A stretch of 44,658 bases of DNA from Desulfobacterales bacterium (lineage in GTDB: Bacteria; Desulfobacterota; Desulfobacteria; Desulfobacterales; UBA5852), in the NCBI GenBank assembly GCA_030066135.1, contig JASJCD010000001.1, positions 1 to 44,658 on the forward strand, written 5' to 3'. The position numbers were made by a program, and so were the translations under genes. Each line of letters begins with the position of its first letter. The first letter of the stretch is position 1. The notes under the pieces are model-generated. The model made no database searches, was not told the DNA's origin, and worked only from the letters and a program-made list of their open reading frames with translations. Positions 30,220 to 39,498 of this stretch are shown here, in pieces.

Positions 30220-30244
30220 GGCGCCATCCGATCGGGATGGCGCC
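30220..30244 (+). terminator. Strong hairpin between dctQ and dctM, possible attenuator or stabiliser
   Basis: GGCGCCATCC-GATCG-GGATGGCGCC, 10-bp perfect stem followed by TTTGTTGTGG. Confidence 0.5.
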
Positions 30245-30266
30245 TTTGTTGTGGAAAGAGATTCGC

Positions 30267-31568
30267 ATGTCCCCGACCGCAATCGGCGTGGTGGGTCTGA
30301 TCGCCCTCTTCGTTCTCATCTTCTCGCGCATGCCCGTGGGCTTTGTCATGGCCCTGATCGGCTTTACGGGTTTCAGCACGGTCGTTTCCTGGGATGCCGC
30401 CTTGAGCCTGTTCGCCAAGGATATCTTCGATGTCTTCGGCTCTTATAACCTCACCGTCATCCCCCTGTTCATCCTCATGGGACAGATTTCTTTTCATGCC
30501 GGCATCAGCACACGGCTTTTCGATGTGGCCTACAAGTTCATCGGCCACTGGCCGGGGGGGCTGGCCATCGCCACCATCGGGGCCTGCACCGGTTTTGCGG
30601 CCATCTGCGGCTCCACCAACGCCACGGCCGCCACCATGGCGGCCGTGACCCTGCCGGAAATGCGCAAGTATGACTACCACGATTCCCTGGCCGCCGGCGT
30701 CGTGGCGGCCGGCGGCAGCATGGGGATTCTGGTCCCGCCCAGCGTCATCTTCATCATCTACGGGATCATGACCGAACAATCCATCGGCGAACTCTTCATG
30801 GCCGGCATCATACCGGGGCTGCTCCTGGCGGTGCTCTTCGTCATCGCCATCGTGGTCTGGGTATCCCTGTCCCCGGAGATCGCTCCCCGGGGGCCGCGCA
30901 CCAGCCTGCGGGAACGCCTGGCTTCGCTGGCGGGCCTGATCGAAACCCTGCTGCTCTTCGCCCTCGTCATGGGCGGGCTCTTCCTGGGCTTCTTCACCCC
31001 CACCGAGGCCGGCGCCGTGGGAGCCTTCGGATCGATCCTGATCGCCGTCCTGCGCCGCAACCTTACGGTGCGGGGCTTCATCCAGTCCCTCTTCGAAACC
31101 ACCCGCATCTCCTGCATGATCCTGGTGATCGTGGCCGGTGCCACGGTGTTCGGCCATTTTCTGGCCGTCACCCGGATTCCCTTCGACATCGCCGCCTGGG
31201 TGGCGGGGTTCAACCTGCCGCCCTGGGCCATCATGAGCATGATTATCACGGCCTACCTCGTGGGCGGCTGCGTGATCGACGCCCTGGCCCTGATCATGCT
31301 CACCGTGCCGATCTTCTACCCGGTGGTGACCGCCATGGGCTACAACCCCATCTGGTTCGGTGTGATCATCGTGCTGGTGACCCAGATTGGTGTGATCACC
31401 CCGCCGGTGGGGGTCAACGTCTACGTGGTGAGCGGCGTGGCCCGCGATATCCCCCTGCAGGTGATCTTCAAAGGCGTCGTCCCGCTGTTGATCGCCCTCG
31501 TGGTCGGCACCTTGCTGATGCTGCCTTTTCCCCAGATCGCCCTCTATCTGCCCGGCCTGATGCGGTAG
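30267..31568 (+). CDS. TRAP transporter large permease (DctM family)
   Basis: MSPTAIGVVGLIALFVLIFSRMPVGFVMALIGFTG...GGSMGILVPPSVIFIIYGIMTEQSIGELFMAGIIPGLL... Confidence 0.94.
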   Translation: MSPTAIGVVGLIALFVLIFSRMPVGFVMALIGFTGFSTVVSWDAALSLFAKDIFDVFGSYNLTVIPLFILMGQISFHAGISTRLFDVAYKFIGHWPGGLAIATIGACTGFAAICGSTNATAATMAAVTLPEMRKYDYHDSLAAGVVAAGGSMGILVPPSVIFIIYGIMTEQSIGELFMAGIIPGLLLAVLFVIAIVVWVSLSPEIAPRGPRTSLRERLASLAGLIETLLLFALVMGGLFLGFFTPTEAGAVGAFGSILIAVLRRNLTVRGFIQSLFETTRISCMILVIVAGATVFGHFLAVTRIPFDIAAWVAGFNLPPWAIMSMIITAYLVGGCVIDALALIMLTVPIFYPVVTAMGYNPIWFGVIIVLVTQIGVITPPVGVNVYVVSGVARDIPLQVIFKGVVPLLIALVVGTLLMLPFPQIALYLPGLMR

Positions 31569-31614
31569 TTTGTGGGTTCTGGGTTCGGGGTTCCAGGTTC
31601 TGAGTTGGGGTTCA
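31568..31614. repeat. Short degenerate GGGTTCTGG-type repeat after dctM
   Basis: tttgtgggttctgggttcggggttccaggttctgagttggggttcac; resembles the repeat at 25160-25200. Confidence 0.55.
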
Positions 31615-31661
31615 CAGAATTGGCTGACGCCTGATTACTGAAACCTTCACGCGGGAGCGAT

Positions 31662-32456
31662 CTACGGCTTGCGGGGCGTGCGGCCCTTTGGCCGGGGACG
31701 CGCTTTGGTGCTTTTTGGCGGGACGGCCGACCTGGGGCGGACCGCCGGCTGTGGTTTCGACGGTGCGGTCAACCCTTTGACCTCCTCCGACGTCAGGTGA
31801 CGCCACTGGCCGGGTTTGAGATCACCCAGATGGATGTTGGCCACGCGCATGCGGTGCAGGCGCAGCACCTTGTGGCCCACCTTGCGCACCATCCGTCGGA
31901 TCTGGCGGTTCCTGCCTTCCTGCAGGACGATCTTGAACCGGCTGGCGGAAAGGCGGGTTACCCGGGCCGGTCGGGTGCGCGTGCCCATGAGGGGCATGCC
32001 CTGGGCGAGTCGCCGCAGCGCCCCTTGCGGTATCGGCCGGTCCACGGTTACCTCGTATTCCTTTTCATGGTCAAAGGAGGGGTGCAGCAGGCGATGGTGG
32101 AGCGGCCCGTCGTTGGTCAGGAGCACCAGGCCGGTGGAATCCTTGTCGAGCCGCCCGATGGGATAGACCCGCGCCTCGAGGTCGATCAGGTCGAGCACGA
32201 CCGTGGTGTCGTCCTGATCGCAGGAAGTCACGACCCCCTCGGGCTTGTGGAGGGCCAGATGGATCAGCCCGGAGCGGTCGACCACCCGCCGGTTGTCCAC
32301 TTCGACCCGGTCGGTGTCCGGGTCGATCTTGGTCCCCAGCACGGTCACGACCTGCCCGTTGACCCGTACACGTCCCGCCGCCATCAGCGCTTCGCCTTTG
32401 CGGCGCGAGCAGACACCGGCCGCCGAGAGGAATTTTTGCAGACGCATCAAGCCCAT
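31662..32456 (-). CDS. rluB: Pseudouridine synthase, RsuA/RluB family, with basic C-terminal tail
   Basis: S4-like N-term RLQKFLSAAGVCSRRKGEALMAAGRVRVNG; VYPIGRLDKDSTGLVLLTNDG; QEGRNRQIRRM. Confidence 0.93.
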   Translation of the reverse strand: MGLMRLQKFLSAAGVCSRRKGEALMAAGRVRVNGQVVTVLGTKIDPDTDRVEVDNRRVVDRSGLIHLALHKPEGVVTSCDQDDTTVVLDLIDLEARVYPIGRLDKDSTGLVLLTNDGPLHHRLLHPSFDHEKEYEVTVDRPIPQGALRRLAQGMPLMGTRTRPARVTRLSASRFKIVLQEGRNRQIRRMVRKVGHKVLRLHRMRVANIHLGDLKPGQWRHLTSEEVKGLTAPSKPQPAVRPRSAVPPKSTKARPRPKGRTPRKP

Positions 32457-32468
32457 GGCCTTCTTCCA

Positions 32469-33653
32469 TCAGGTGCGGTAGTCCGCGTTGATTCTGACGT
32501 AATCCAGCGAAAAATCGCAAGTCAGCAGCCGGGCGGTTGCTGTTCCCAGATTCAGGTCGAGGGTCACGGCAAAGGTGGGCCGTTTCAATACCGCCGTGGC
32601 CCGGGCTTCCGCTTCCGGCCCGCAGCCCACACCGGCAGCAACCATCTGGACATCATCGAAATAGAGCGCGAGACGATCGGGATCCAGCGCAACACCAGCA
32701 CGCCCGGCCGCTGCCAGAATACGACCCCAGTTGGCATCCTGGCCGAAAAAAGCGGTCTTTACCAGGGGCGAATGGGCGATCGTATCGGCCACCTGCAGCG
32801 CCTCGGCCGGGGTGCGGGCACCCTGCACCCTGATCTCCACCGTTTTGTTGACCCCTTCGCCGTCACGCACGATCCAGCGGGCCAGTTCCAGCAGCATGTC
32901 CTCCAGCAGGGCCGCGAAATGTTCTTCATCCGCCGCGGTCGCGAGGCGGGCCCCGCTCTGTCCATTGGCCATGAGAATGACCGTGTCGTTGGTGCTCGTG
33001 TCGCCGTCGATACTGATGCGGTTGAAGGAAGCATCCACCGCCCGGCGCAGCGCCTGGCCCAAAAAGGCTTGCGGCACCTCGGCGTCGGTACAGGCGAAGC
33101 AGAGCATGGTGGCCATGTCCGGTCGGATCATCCCGGCGCCCTTGGCCACGGCCATGATATGATAAGGGCGGTCACCAGCCCGGCCGGCGCGGAAAACCTG
33201 TTTGGGTTCGGTGTCCGTGGTCATGATGGCCCGGGCCAGATGGTCGAAGCCGTCAGCCGCAAGATGCTCAACCAGCACCGGTGCGGCGGCCTCGATTTTC
33301 TCGACAGGCAGGGGCTGCCCGATCACGCCGGTCGAGGCCACCAGCACATCGGATTCTGCAATCCCCAAAGCGCCGGCCGCGGCCGCCCCCATGCGCTCGG
33401 CATCCTGCAGTCCGCGATTCCCCGTGCAGCAGTTGGCATTGCCGCTGTTGACGATGACGGCCCGGCTCCGCCCGGAGGCAACACGCTGCCGGTCGAGCAC
33501 CACCGGAGCTGCCTGGACCTGGTTGCGGGTGAAAACGGCGGCAAGGACGGCCGGTGTTTCCGAATATATCAGGCCGAGATCCAGTTCGCCTTCCTTTTTC
33601 AAACCGGCGTGCACCCCGGCGGCCTTGAACCCCAAGCATTGTTCTGTGTTCAT
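32469..33653 (-). CDS. argJ: Bifunctional glutamate N-acetyltransferase/amino-acid acetyltransferase
   Basis: IVNSGNANCCTGNRGLQDAERM, GMIRPDMATMLCF, SIDGDTSTNDTVILMANG. Confidence 0.95.
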   Translation of the reverse strand: MNTEQCLGFKAAGVHAGLKKEGELDLGLIYSETPAVLAAVFTRNQVQAAPVVLDRQRVASGRSRAVIVNSGNANCCTGNRGLQDAERMGAAAAGALGIAESDVLVASTGVIGQPLPVEKIEAAAPVLVEHLAADGFDHLARAIMTTDTEPKQVFRAGRAGDRPYHIMAVAKGAGMIRPDMATMLCFACTDAEVPQAFLGQALRRAVDASFNRISIDGDTSTNDTVILMANGQSGARLATAADEEHFAALLEDMLLELARWIVRDGEGVNKTVEIRVQGARTPAEALQVADTIAHSPLVKTAFFGQDANWGRILAAAGRAGVALDPDRLALYFDDVQMVAAGVGCGPEAEARATAVLKRPTFAVTLDLNLGTATARLLTCDFSLDYVRINADYRT

Positions 33654-33825
33654 TCTGATTGCCCTCTTCATGAAATTGGATGCCGGCTGAATTTCCGCCG
33701 CTTGAGGCTCTTTGCCCCAAAGGCGCGCGCATGTCAACGCTGGGCCCTGAACGCCGTGCTTGACAAGGCGCCATCAGGGGCATAAACCTTCCCGACATCG
33801 CCTTGACCGCATGAAAGGATTCTCA

Positions 33826-34008
33826 ATGGACAACTCCCGACCGACCTGCGCCGGCTGCGGCCAGCCGCTGACCGTCAAACGCGCCTGACGCCGCGTTTAT
33901 CTCCACTGCCGGGTGTGCAGTGTCGATTATTCCATGGAAGCCTATGCCCAGCTAATCGACGACGAACTCGAAGAACGGCTGGCCCTTATCCCCTGTGATC
34001 GGATCTGA
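33826..34008 (+). CDS. Small dual-CXXC (zinc-ribbon-like) putative selenoprotein, 60 aa, in-frame TGA at 33886-33888
   Basis: AAAGGA 7 nt upstream of ATG; MDNSRPTCAGCGQPLTVKRA-U-RRVYLHCRVCSVDYSMEAYAQLIDDELEERLALIPCDRI; not in the ORF track; hairpin CACTGC-CGGGTGT-GCAGTG at 33904-33922. Confidence 0.7.
33904..33922 (+). promoter_or_regulatory. Candidate bacterial SECIS element downstream of TGA 33886-33888
   Basis: 6-bp perfect stem CACTGC/GCAGTG, 7-nt loop CGGGTGT with G at loop position 2, loop beginning 22 nt after the TGA. Confidence 0.55.
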
Positions 34009-34014
34009 CCCCTC

Positions 34015-34926
34015 ATGGTGCTGAGCAGCCTGTTCCCCGTGGTTGTGCTGATCGTGCTGGGGCGCGCGCTGAAGTACTACGGTCTGACCGACGAGGCTTT
34101 TCTGAGCCGCTCCGACCGGCTGGTCTACTATATTTTCTTCCCGGCCCTGCTGTTCTGGAAAATCGGCGGTTCGCCGAGCACCAGCCCGATCGACTGGGGG
34201 CTTTTCAGTGCCGCCTTTCTGGCGGTGCTGACCATTTATGCCCTTTCGCTGGTCTATATCCGCTGGCGTGTGACGGACTATCAGGCCGGGACCTTCTCCC
34301 AGAGCTGCTACCGTTTCAACACATACATCGGCATGGCCATCGTCATCAATGCCTATGGCCCTGAGGGCGCCCGCACCTTCGGTCTGCTGGTGGGATTCAT
34401 CATACCGATTATCAACGTTCTGGCCGTTTCTACGCTGATCTGGTTTTCGGGCCAGTCCTATGCGCGCGGCAAGCGTCTGCGCCTGACCGCCAAAGCGCTG
34501 GTCTCCAACCCACTGATCCTGGCGTGTCTGGCCGGCATGCTTTTCTCCCGGGCCGGCGGTCATCTACCCGACTTTGCCGCCGCCGCCCTCAAGTTGATGG
34601 CCGCCATAACCCTGCCGCTGGCCCTGCTTTCCATAGGCGGCGCCCTGACGATGCGGACGGCCCGCGGTTATTTGGCGCCGTCGCTGGCGGCGGCCGCCTT
34701 CAAGCTGATTGGTTTACCCTTGGTCGGTCTGGGATTTCTGAAACTCTTCGGCGTTCAGGGCGCGCCCCTGCAGATCGGGATGCTCTTGTTCGCCCTGCCG
34801 ACCTCGACCGCACTTTACGTGCTCTCGGCCCAGTTGAACAGCGACACCCGCCTGGCGGCCGCTTCCATCGTGGTCTCGACCGTGCTTTCGTTTATATCCC
34901 TCTCACTGGTGCTGATTTACTTTTAA
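34015..34926 (+). CDS. AEC family (auxin efflux carrier-like) transporter
   Basis: 303 aa, ~10 TM; ...QSCYRFNTYIGMAIVINAYGPEGARTFGLLVGFIIPIINVLAVSTL... Confidence 0.87.
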   Translation: MVLSSLFPVVVLIVLGRALKYYGLTDEAFLSRSDRLVYYIFFPALLFWKIGGSPSTSPIDWGLFSAAFLAVLTIYALSLVYIRWRVTDYQAGTFSQSCYRFNTYIGMAIVINAYGPEGARTFGLLVGFIIPIINVLAVSTLIWFSGQSYARGKRLRLTAKALVSNPLILACLAGMLFSRAGGHLPDFAAAALKLMAAITLPLALLSIGGALTMRTARGYLAPSLAAAAFKLIGLPLVGLGFLKLFGVQGAPLQIGMLLFALPTSTALYVLSAQLNSDTRLAAASIVVSTVLSFISLSLVLIYF

Positions 34927-34948
34927 AAACCCTGCAGGGGATAACCCC

Positions 34949-35710
34949 ATGACCACCGCCGCAACCGACACGGCCCGCCATTTCAAACTGATCATCGAAT
35001 ACGACGGCACCGATTATTGCGGCTGGCAGCGGCAGAAAAGCGATCCCAGCATCCAGGGCGCCATCGAGGACGTGCTGGCCCGCATGACCCGGACGGCGGT
35101 CACCCTGCACGGTTCCGGCCGCACCGACGCCGGTGTGCATGCCCTCGGCCAGTGCGCCCATTTCAGCGCTGTGACCCGGCTCTCCAGCGAAGAACTGCTC
35201 AAGGGCATGAACAGCCTGCTGCCGGACGCCATCGCCATCCAGGCCTGCGAGGAGGTCGGTTCCGATTTTCATGCCCGTTTCAAGGTCCGGCACAAAACCT
35301 ACCACTATCGCATCCTCAACCGCCCCCAAAAAGCGGCCATCGGCCGCCAGTACGCCTGGCATATCCGGCGGCCGCTCGATCGTGAGGCCATGAATGCCGG
35401 CAGCACCCACCTCGTAGGCCGTCATGATTTCAAGGCCTTTGAAGCCACCGGCAGCCCCCGGCCCCACACCGTGCGCCACGTGATGACCGCCCGCTGGGAA
35501 CGCGGCGCAGGGCAACACCTGGTCTTCGAAATCCGGGCCGACGGTTTTCTTAAATTCATGGTCCGCAATATCGTGGGAACACTGGTGTCGGTGGGTCTGG
35601 GAAAGATCGAACCGGACGCGGTCAGAACGATCCTGGCGTCGGGCGACCGCCGGCAGGCCGCGGCCACGGCCCCGCCCCACGGCCTGTTTCTGATGCAGGT
35701 CACATATTAA
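34949..35710 (+). CDS. truA: tRNA pseudouridine(38-40) synthase TruA
   Basis: FKLIIEYDGTDYCGWQRQ, TLHGSGRTDAGVHALGQCAHF, GDRRQAAATAPPHGLFLMQVTY. Confidence 0.96.
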   Translation: MTTAATDTARHFKLIIEYDGTDYCGWQRQKSDPSIQGAIEDVLARMTRTAVTLHGSGRTDAGVHALGQCAHFSAVTRLSSEELLKGMNSLLPDAIAIQACEEVGSDFHARFKVRHKTYHYRILNRPQKAAIGRQYAWHIRRPLDREAMNAGSTHLVGRHDFKAFEATGSPRPHTVRHVMTARWERGAGQHLVFEIRADGFLKFMVRNIVGTLVSVGLGKIEPDAVRTILASGDRRQAAATAPPHGLFLMQVTY

Positions 35711-35965
35711 GAAACATCCTCAATTATCTTCTATACCGCGATCTGCGGCGGGCGTTCATGGGCCCCCCGAAATACCAAGGTGTCCCTGCGGTTTGGTCCC
35801 GCCAGTCACATCGGAGTGGAAGAGAAACCGGACGCAGCGTGCGAACGCCCGGCCGTCTTGAACGGGAACCGATATTTATTATGTGATAGGGATTCGGGGG
35901 GCGACCGGCTGACTTGGTTAGTCGAGAAGCGCGTGTTGAGGTCCCCGTTACGGGGCCGGCGGCGT

Positions 35966-37786
35966 TCAGGTGGCCTGCGCCGGCCCTTTCATCTTCTGGA
36001 TCCGCTCGTTGTAGAAAGCGATCACCTCGCGGCGGTTCAGCATCCCCACCAATATGCTGTGATCATCAGCTTTGACAACGGGCAGGCTGTCGATATTCTT
36101 CTTGGTGAACTTGGTAAGGACGGTGTTCAGGTCTTCCTCGGGCGTCGTGAAGATGATGTCTGAAGTGGCGATATCGCGCATCACGATCAGGTTCTCGATC
36201 TCGGAAGAGAAGAGGACACTGCGAATATCGGTGCTCGAGAAGATCCCGTTCAGGCGGCCGTTCTGGTCCATCACCGGGAAATAGTGCTGCTTGGTCTTGG
36301 CGAAGAAGCGCTTGAAGTCGACAAAGCGCATATCCTCCGGAATCATCCGCACCTTGCGGATATGCGGGACCAGATCCTGCACGCGGATGGCCTGCAGAAT
36401 ATCCACAAAAAATTCACCGGCATGCGCCGGGGAAGCGATGCGGTTCTTGGGCTGCTTCTCGTAGATCGTCCAGCGCTGCGCGGCCAGGTAGGCCACCGAG
36501 CAGACCAGCAGGCTGGGCAGCAGCAGCTGGTAGGAATCGGTCATCTCGCTCACGAAAATGATGGTGGAGATGGGGGTGTTGGATACGGCCGTGAAGAAAC
36601 CGGCCATGCCCACCACCACGAAGGCGCCGGGTTCGGTGACGACGCCGGGCATGATCGTGTGGAAGACCCGGCCCACGGCACCGCCCATGGCCCCGCCAAT
36701 CACCACCGAGGGCCCGAAGACGCCGCCGCTGCCGCCCGAGCCGATCGAAAACGAGGTGGTCATGACCTTGCCGATGGCCAGAGCCAGGAGAAAGGAAACG
36801 CTCAACTCATTGAACAGGGCCTGCTGGGCAAATCCGTAGCCGAAAGCCAGGCACTGGGGGAAGTAAAAACCGATCATGCCGGTGCAAAGCCCCCCCAGGG
36901 CCGGCTTGAGATGGTTGGGAATTTTGATGCCTTTGAAAAATGCCGTCACCCCGTAGAAAGCCTTGACGTAGAAAATGCCGGTGCCCACGAGCACCAGGGA
37001 CAGAACGAGATAGGGTCCCAGTTCGAGCGGATTGGTGAATTCGAAGGGCGGGGTGTCGAAAAGCGATCCCCAGCCGAAAACCAGGCAGAAAAGGCAATAG
37101 GCCACCACCGAAGAGATGCCGGCCGGGATGATGACTTCAGACTCGAACTCCGGATCGCGGTAGAGGACTTCCGCCGCAAACAAGGCGCCTGCCAGGGGCG
37201 CCCGGAAAATACTGCCGACCCCGGCACTGATGCCGGCGGCCATCATGATACGCCGCTCGCGCTCGGAGAGTTTGAGGCGCGAAGCCAGAAAGGCGCCGAA
37301 GCCCGCCCCGATCTGAGCGATGGGCCCTTCTCGCCCGCCCGAGCCACCTGTCGTCAGGGTAATGGCCGAGGCGATTGTTTTCACGATCGGCACGCGGCCG
37401 CGCATGAAGCCGCCCTTGTTGTGATAGGCATCGATAGCCGAATCCGTGCCGTGGCCCTCGGCTTCAGGCGCAAAGGTGTAGACGATCCAGCCGCTGACGA
37501 TGCCGCCCAGGGCCGGAAGGATCAGCAGAATATAGCGGTTGAAGGGTCTTCCGGTGGGGGGCCAGGGGTGGTGTTCGCCAGCCGGTCCCGGCGGGACGTA
37601 GCCGGCCATGAAATCCATGAACCAGTGCATCCCCAGAAGGCAGAGATAGTGAAATACGATGGAGCCCAGCCCGGCAATGATGCCAATGATCAGAAAGTAG
37701 AAAGACCATTTCCCGGCGCGAGATATACGGGAAGAGAATTCCTCCGGATCCGATGGCTGCAATCGTTTCAAAAAGGTTAGGCCCAC
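35966..37786 (-). CDS. ClC family chloride channel/transporter with C-terminal CBS domains
   Basis: GSGGREGPIAQIGAG, GSGGSGGVFGPSVVIGGAMGGA, C-terminal tandem CBS-like region. Confidence 0.95.
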   Translation of the reverse strand: MGLTFLKRLQPSDPEEFSSRISRAGKWSFYFLIIGIIAGLGSIVFHYLCLLGMHWFMDFMAGYVPPGPAGEHHPWPPTGRPFNRYILLILPALGGIVSGWIVYTFAPEAEGHGTDSAIDAYHNKGGFMRGRVPIVKTIASAITLTTGGSGGREGPIAQIGAGFGAFLASRLKLSERERRIMMAAGISAGVGSIFRAPLAGALFAAEVLYRDPEFESEVIIPAGISSVVAYCLFCLVFGWGSLFDTPPFEFTNPLELGPYLVLSLVLVGTGIFYVKAFYGVTAFFKGIKIPNHLKPALGGLCTGMIGFYFPQCLAFGYGFAQQALFNELSVSFLLALAIGKVMTTSFSIGSGGSGGVFGPSVVIGGAMGGAVGRVFHTIMPGVVTEPGAFVVVGMAGFFTAVSNTPISTIIFVSEMTDSYQLLLPSLLVCSVAYLAAQRWTIYEKQPKNRIASPAHAGEFFVDILQAIRVQDLVPHIRKVRMIPEDMRFVDFKRFFAKTKQHYFPVMDQNGRLNGIFSSTDIRSVLFSSEIENLIVMRDIATSDIIFTTPEEDLNTVLTKFTKKNIDSLPVVKADDHSILVGMLNRREVIAFYNERIQKMKGPAQAT

Positions 37787-38019
37787 ATCTGCTCCATCGC
37801 CATGAATGCCCGTCGTAGGGTGCGTCCCCCGCCGGCAATGGGTTTGCCGTGGCAGGTGAGCGAAATCAAATTAGGATTTTTAGCCACTCGTCCGGGGAAA
37901 TGCAAGTAAAATAAGACGTCCCGCCACCCGGACTTGAAGCCGCACAGCGGCAGTGCTATAAGAGATGACCGCCCACCGCCGCCCCAACACTGATCAACAT
38001 TACACGAGAAGGGAATGCC

Positions 38020-39297
38020 ATGTCCGATCTCAACGTCATGCCCCGGGAAGAACTGACCGTGTTGCGCCAGCAGTTGCGTGAACGTTTCGAGCGCTTCAAG
38101 CAAGCCGGTCTGAGCCTGGATCTGACCCGCGGCAAACCCTGCCCCGAACAACTCGATCTCTCCAATCCCATGCTGGCGGTCGTCAGCGAAGACGGTTTTC
38201 GGGCCGCAGACGGCACCGATTGCCGCAATTATGGTGGATTGGACGGCATTCCCGAGGCCAAAGCCCTGTTCGCGGAATACATGGGGGTGACGCCCGCGGA
38301 GGTGATCATCGGCGGCAATGCCAGCCTGACCCTGATGTACGACACGTTCATACGCGCGATGTTCATGGGAACGGGCGAGGGCCAACCGCCCTGGGCTAAA
38401 ATGGCCAAGGTCCGTTGTATATGCCCCAGCCCCGGCTACGATCGCCACTTTTCGATCTGCGCCAATCTGGGCATCGAGATGATACCGGTGGAAATGAATG
38501 CCACGGGCCCGGATATGGACGCGGTTGAAAGCCTGGTGGCGGAGGATGAGACCATCAAGGGTATCTGGTGTGTGCCGATCTACAGCAATCCCACCGGGGA
38601 CATCTACAGCGATGAAACCGTGGACCGCCTGGCCCGTATGCCCACGCGTGCGCAAGACTTCCGCATCTTCTGGGACAACGCCTACGCAGTTCACCATTTC
38701 GCGGGCGATCCGCCCGCCCAGAAGCATATCCTGACGGCCTGCAAAGAAGCCGGCCACCCCGAACGACCGCTGATGTTCGGCTCCACCTCCAAGATCACTT
38801 TTCCCGGTGGGGGTCTGGGCCTGCTGGCCGGCAGTGCGCGCAACATGGATTGGGTCCGTCAGCAGCTGTTTTACCAGACCATTGGCCCGGACAAGCTCAA
38901 CCAGCTGCGCCATGTGCGTTTTTTCGGCAATCTCGAGGGCATCCACCGTCACATGCAAAAGCATGCTGCCATCGTGCGCCCGCGTTTCGAGGCCGTCGAA
39001 ACCATTCTGACGCGCGAACTGGCAGGCCGGGGGATCGCCGAATGGACCCGCCCGCAAGGCGGCTATTTCGTAAGCTTCAACGCGCCGGACGGGTGCGCCC
39101 AGGCCGTGGTGGCCATGGCCCAGGAGGCGGGCGTCAAACTGACTCCGGCCGGGGCCACCTATCCATTGGGCATCGATCCGCGCGACCGCAACATCCGGAT
39201 CGCCCCGACCTTTGCCGCCCTGGAAGACGTCAACGCCGCCGTGGAAGTCCTGGCCGTATGCACCCAGATCGTCAGCATCGAAAAGATTTTGGGATAA
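38020..39297 (+). CDS. PLP-dependent aminotransferase class I/II (aspartate aminotransferase, MocR-like subfamily type)
   Basis: LDLTRGKPCPEQLDLSNPML, CRNYGGLDGIPEAKALFAEYMGV, GSTSKITFPGGGLG (PLP lysine). Confidence 0.9.
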   Translation: MSDLNVMPREELTVLRQQLRERFERFKQAGLSLDLTRGKPCPEQLDLSNPMLAVVSEDGFRAADGTDCRNYGGLDGIPEAKALFAEYMGVTPAEVIIGGNASLTLMYDTFIRAMFMGTGEGQPPWAKMAKVRCICPSPGYDRHFSICANLGIEMIPVEMNATGPDMDAVESLVAEDETIKGIWCVPIYSNPTGDIYSDETVDRLARMPTRAQDFRIFWDNAYAVHHFAGDPPAQKHILTACKEAGHPERPLMFGSTSKITFPGGGLGLLAGSARNMDWVRQQLFYQTIGPDKLNQLRHVRFFGNLEGIHRHMQKHAAIVRPRFEAVETILTRELAGRGIAEWTRPQGGYFVSFNAPDGCAQAVVAMAQEAGVKLTPAGATYPLGIDPRDRNIRIAPTFAALEDVNAAVEVLAVCTQIVSIEKILG

Positions 39298-39308
39298 AGG
39301 CCCGTCGT

Positions 39309-39389
39309 CTATCGGGGTCGGCATCGGGATCGCTAGCGGGTCCCGAACAACCAGTGCGGTCCGCCTAATCGCCATGCCGATACCGATAG
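39309..39389. repeat. Imperfect inverted repeat (ATCGG-rich) downstream of the aminotransferase gene
   Basis: CTATCGGGGTCGGCAT (39309-39324) versus ATGCCGATACCGATAG (39374-39389). Confidence 0.5.
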
Positions 39390-39442
39390 CGGCACGGTCC
39401 CTGAGGTGATCGGCCCAAGTACAGCCTTTATGGCGCCCAAAT

Positions 39443-39480
39443 AAAAAAAGCGCCCGATCCGCAGAGCGGAAGGGGCGCTT
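39443..39480 (-). terminator. Rho-independent terminator of the PxxKW gene
   Basis: On the minus strand AAGCGCCCCTTCCGCTCTGCGGATCGGGCGCTTTTTTT: GC-rich stem plus T tract. Confidence 0.85.
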
Positions 39481-39498
39481 GGGTGTGTCGAAGAAAAT

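Noticed and set aside
31797-33785. 662-aa plus-strand ORF
   Set aside because: Antisense to both rluB and argJ; no recognisable domain.
36284-37780. 498-aa plus-strand ORF, and the 532-aa minus-strand ORF at 37777..39375
   Set aside because: Antisense shadows of the ClC channel and aminotransferase genes.
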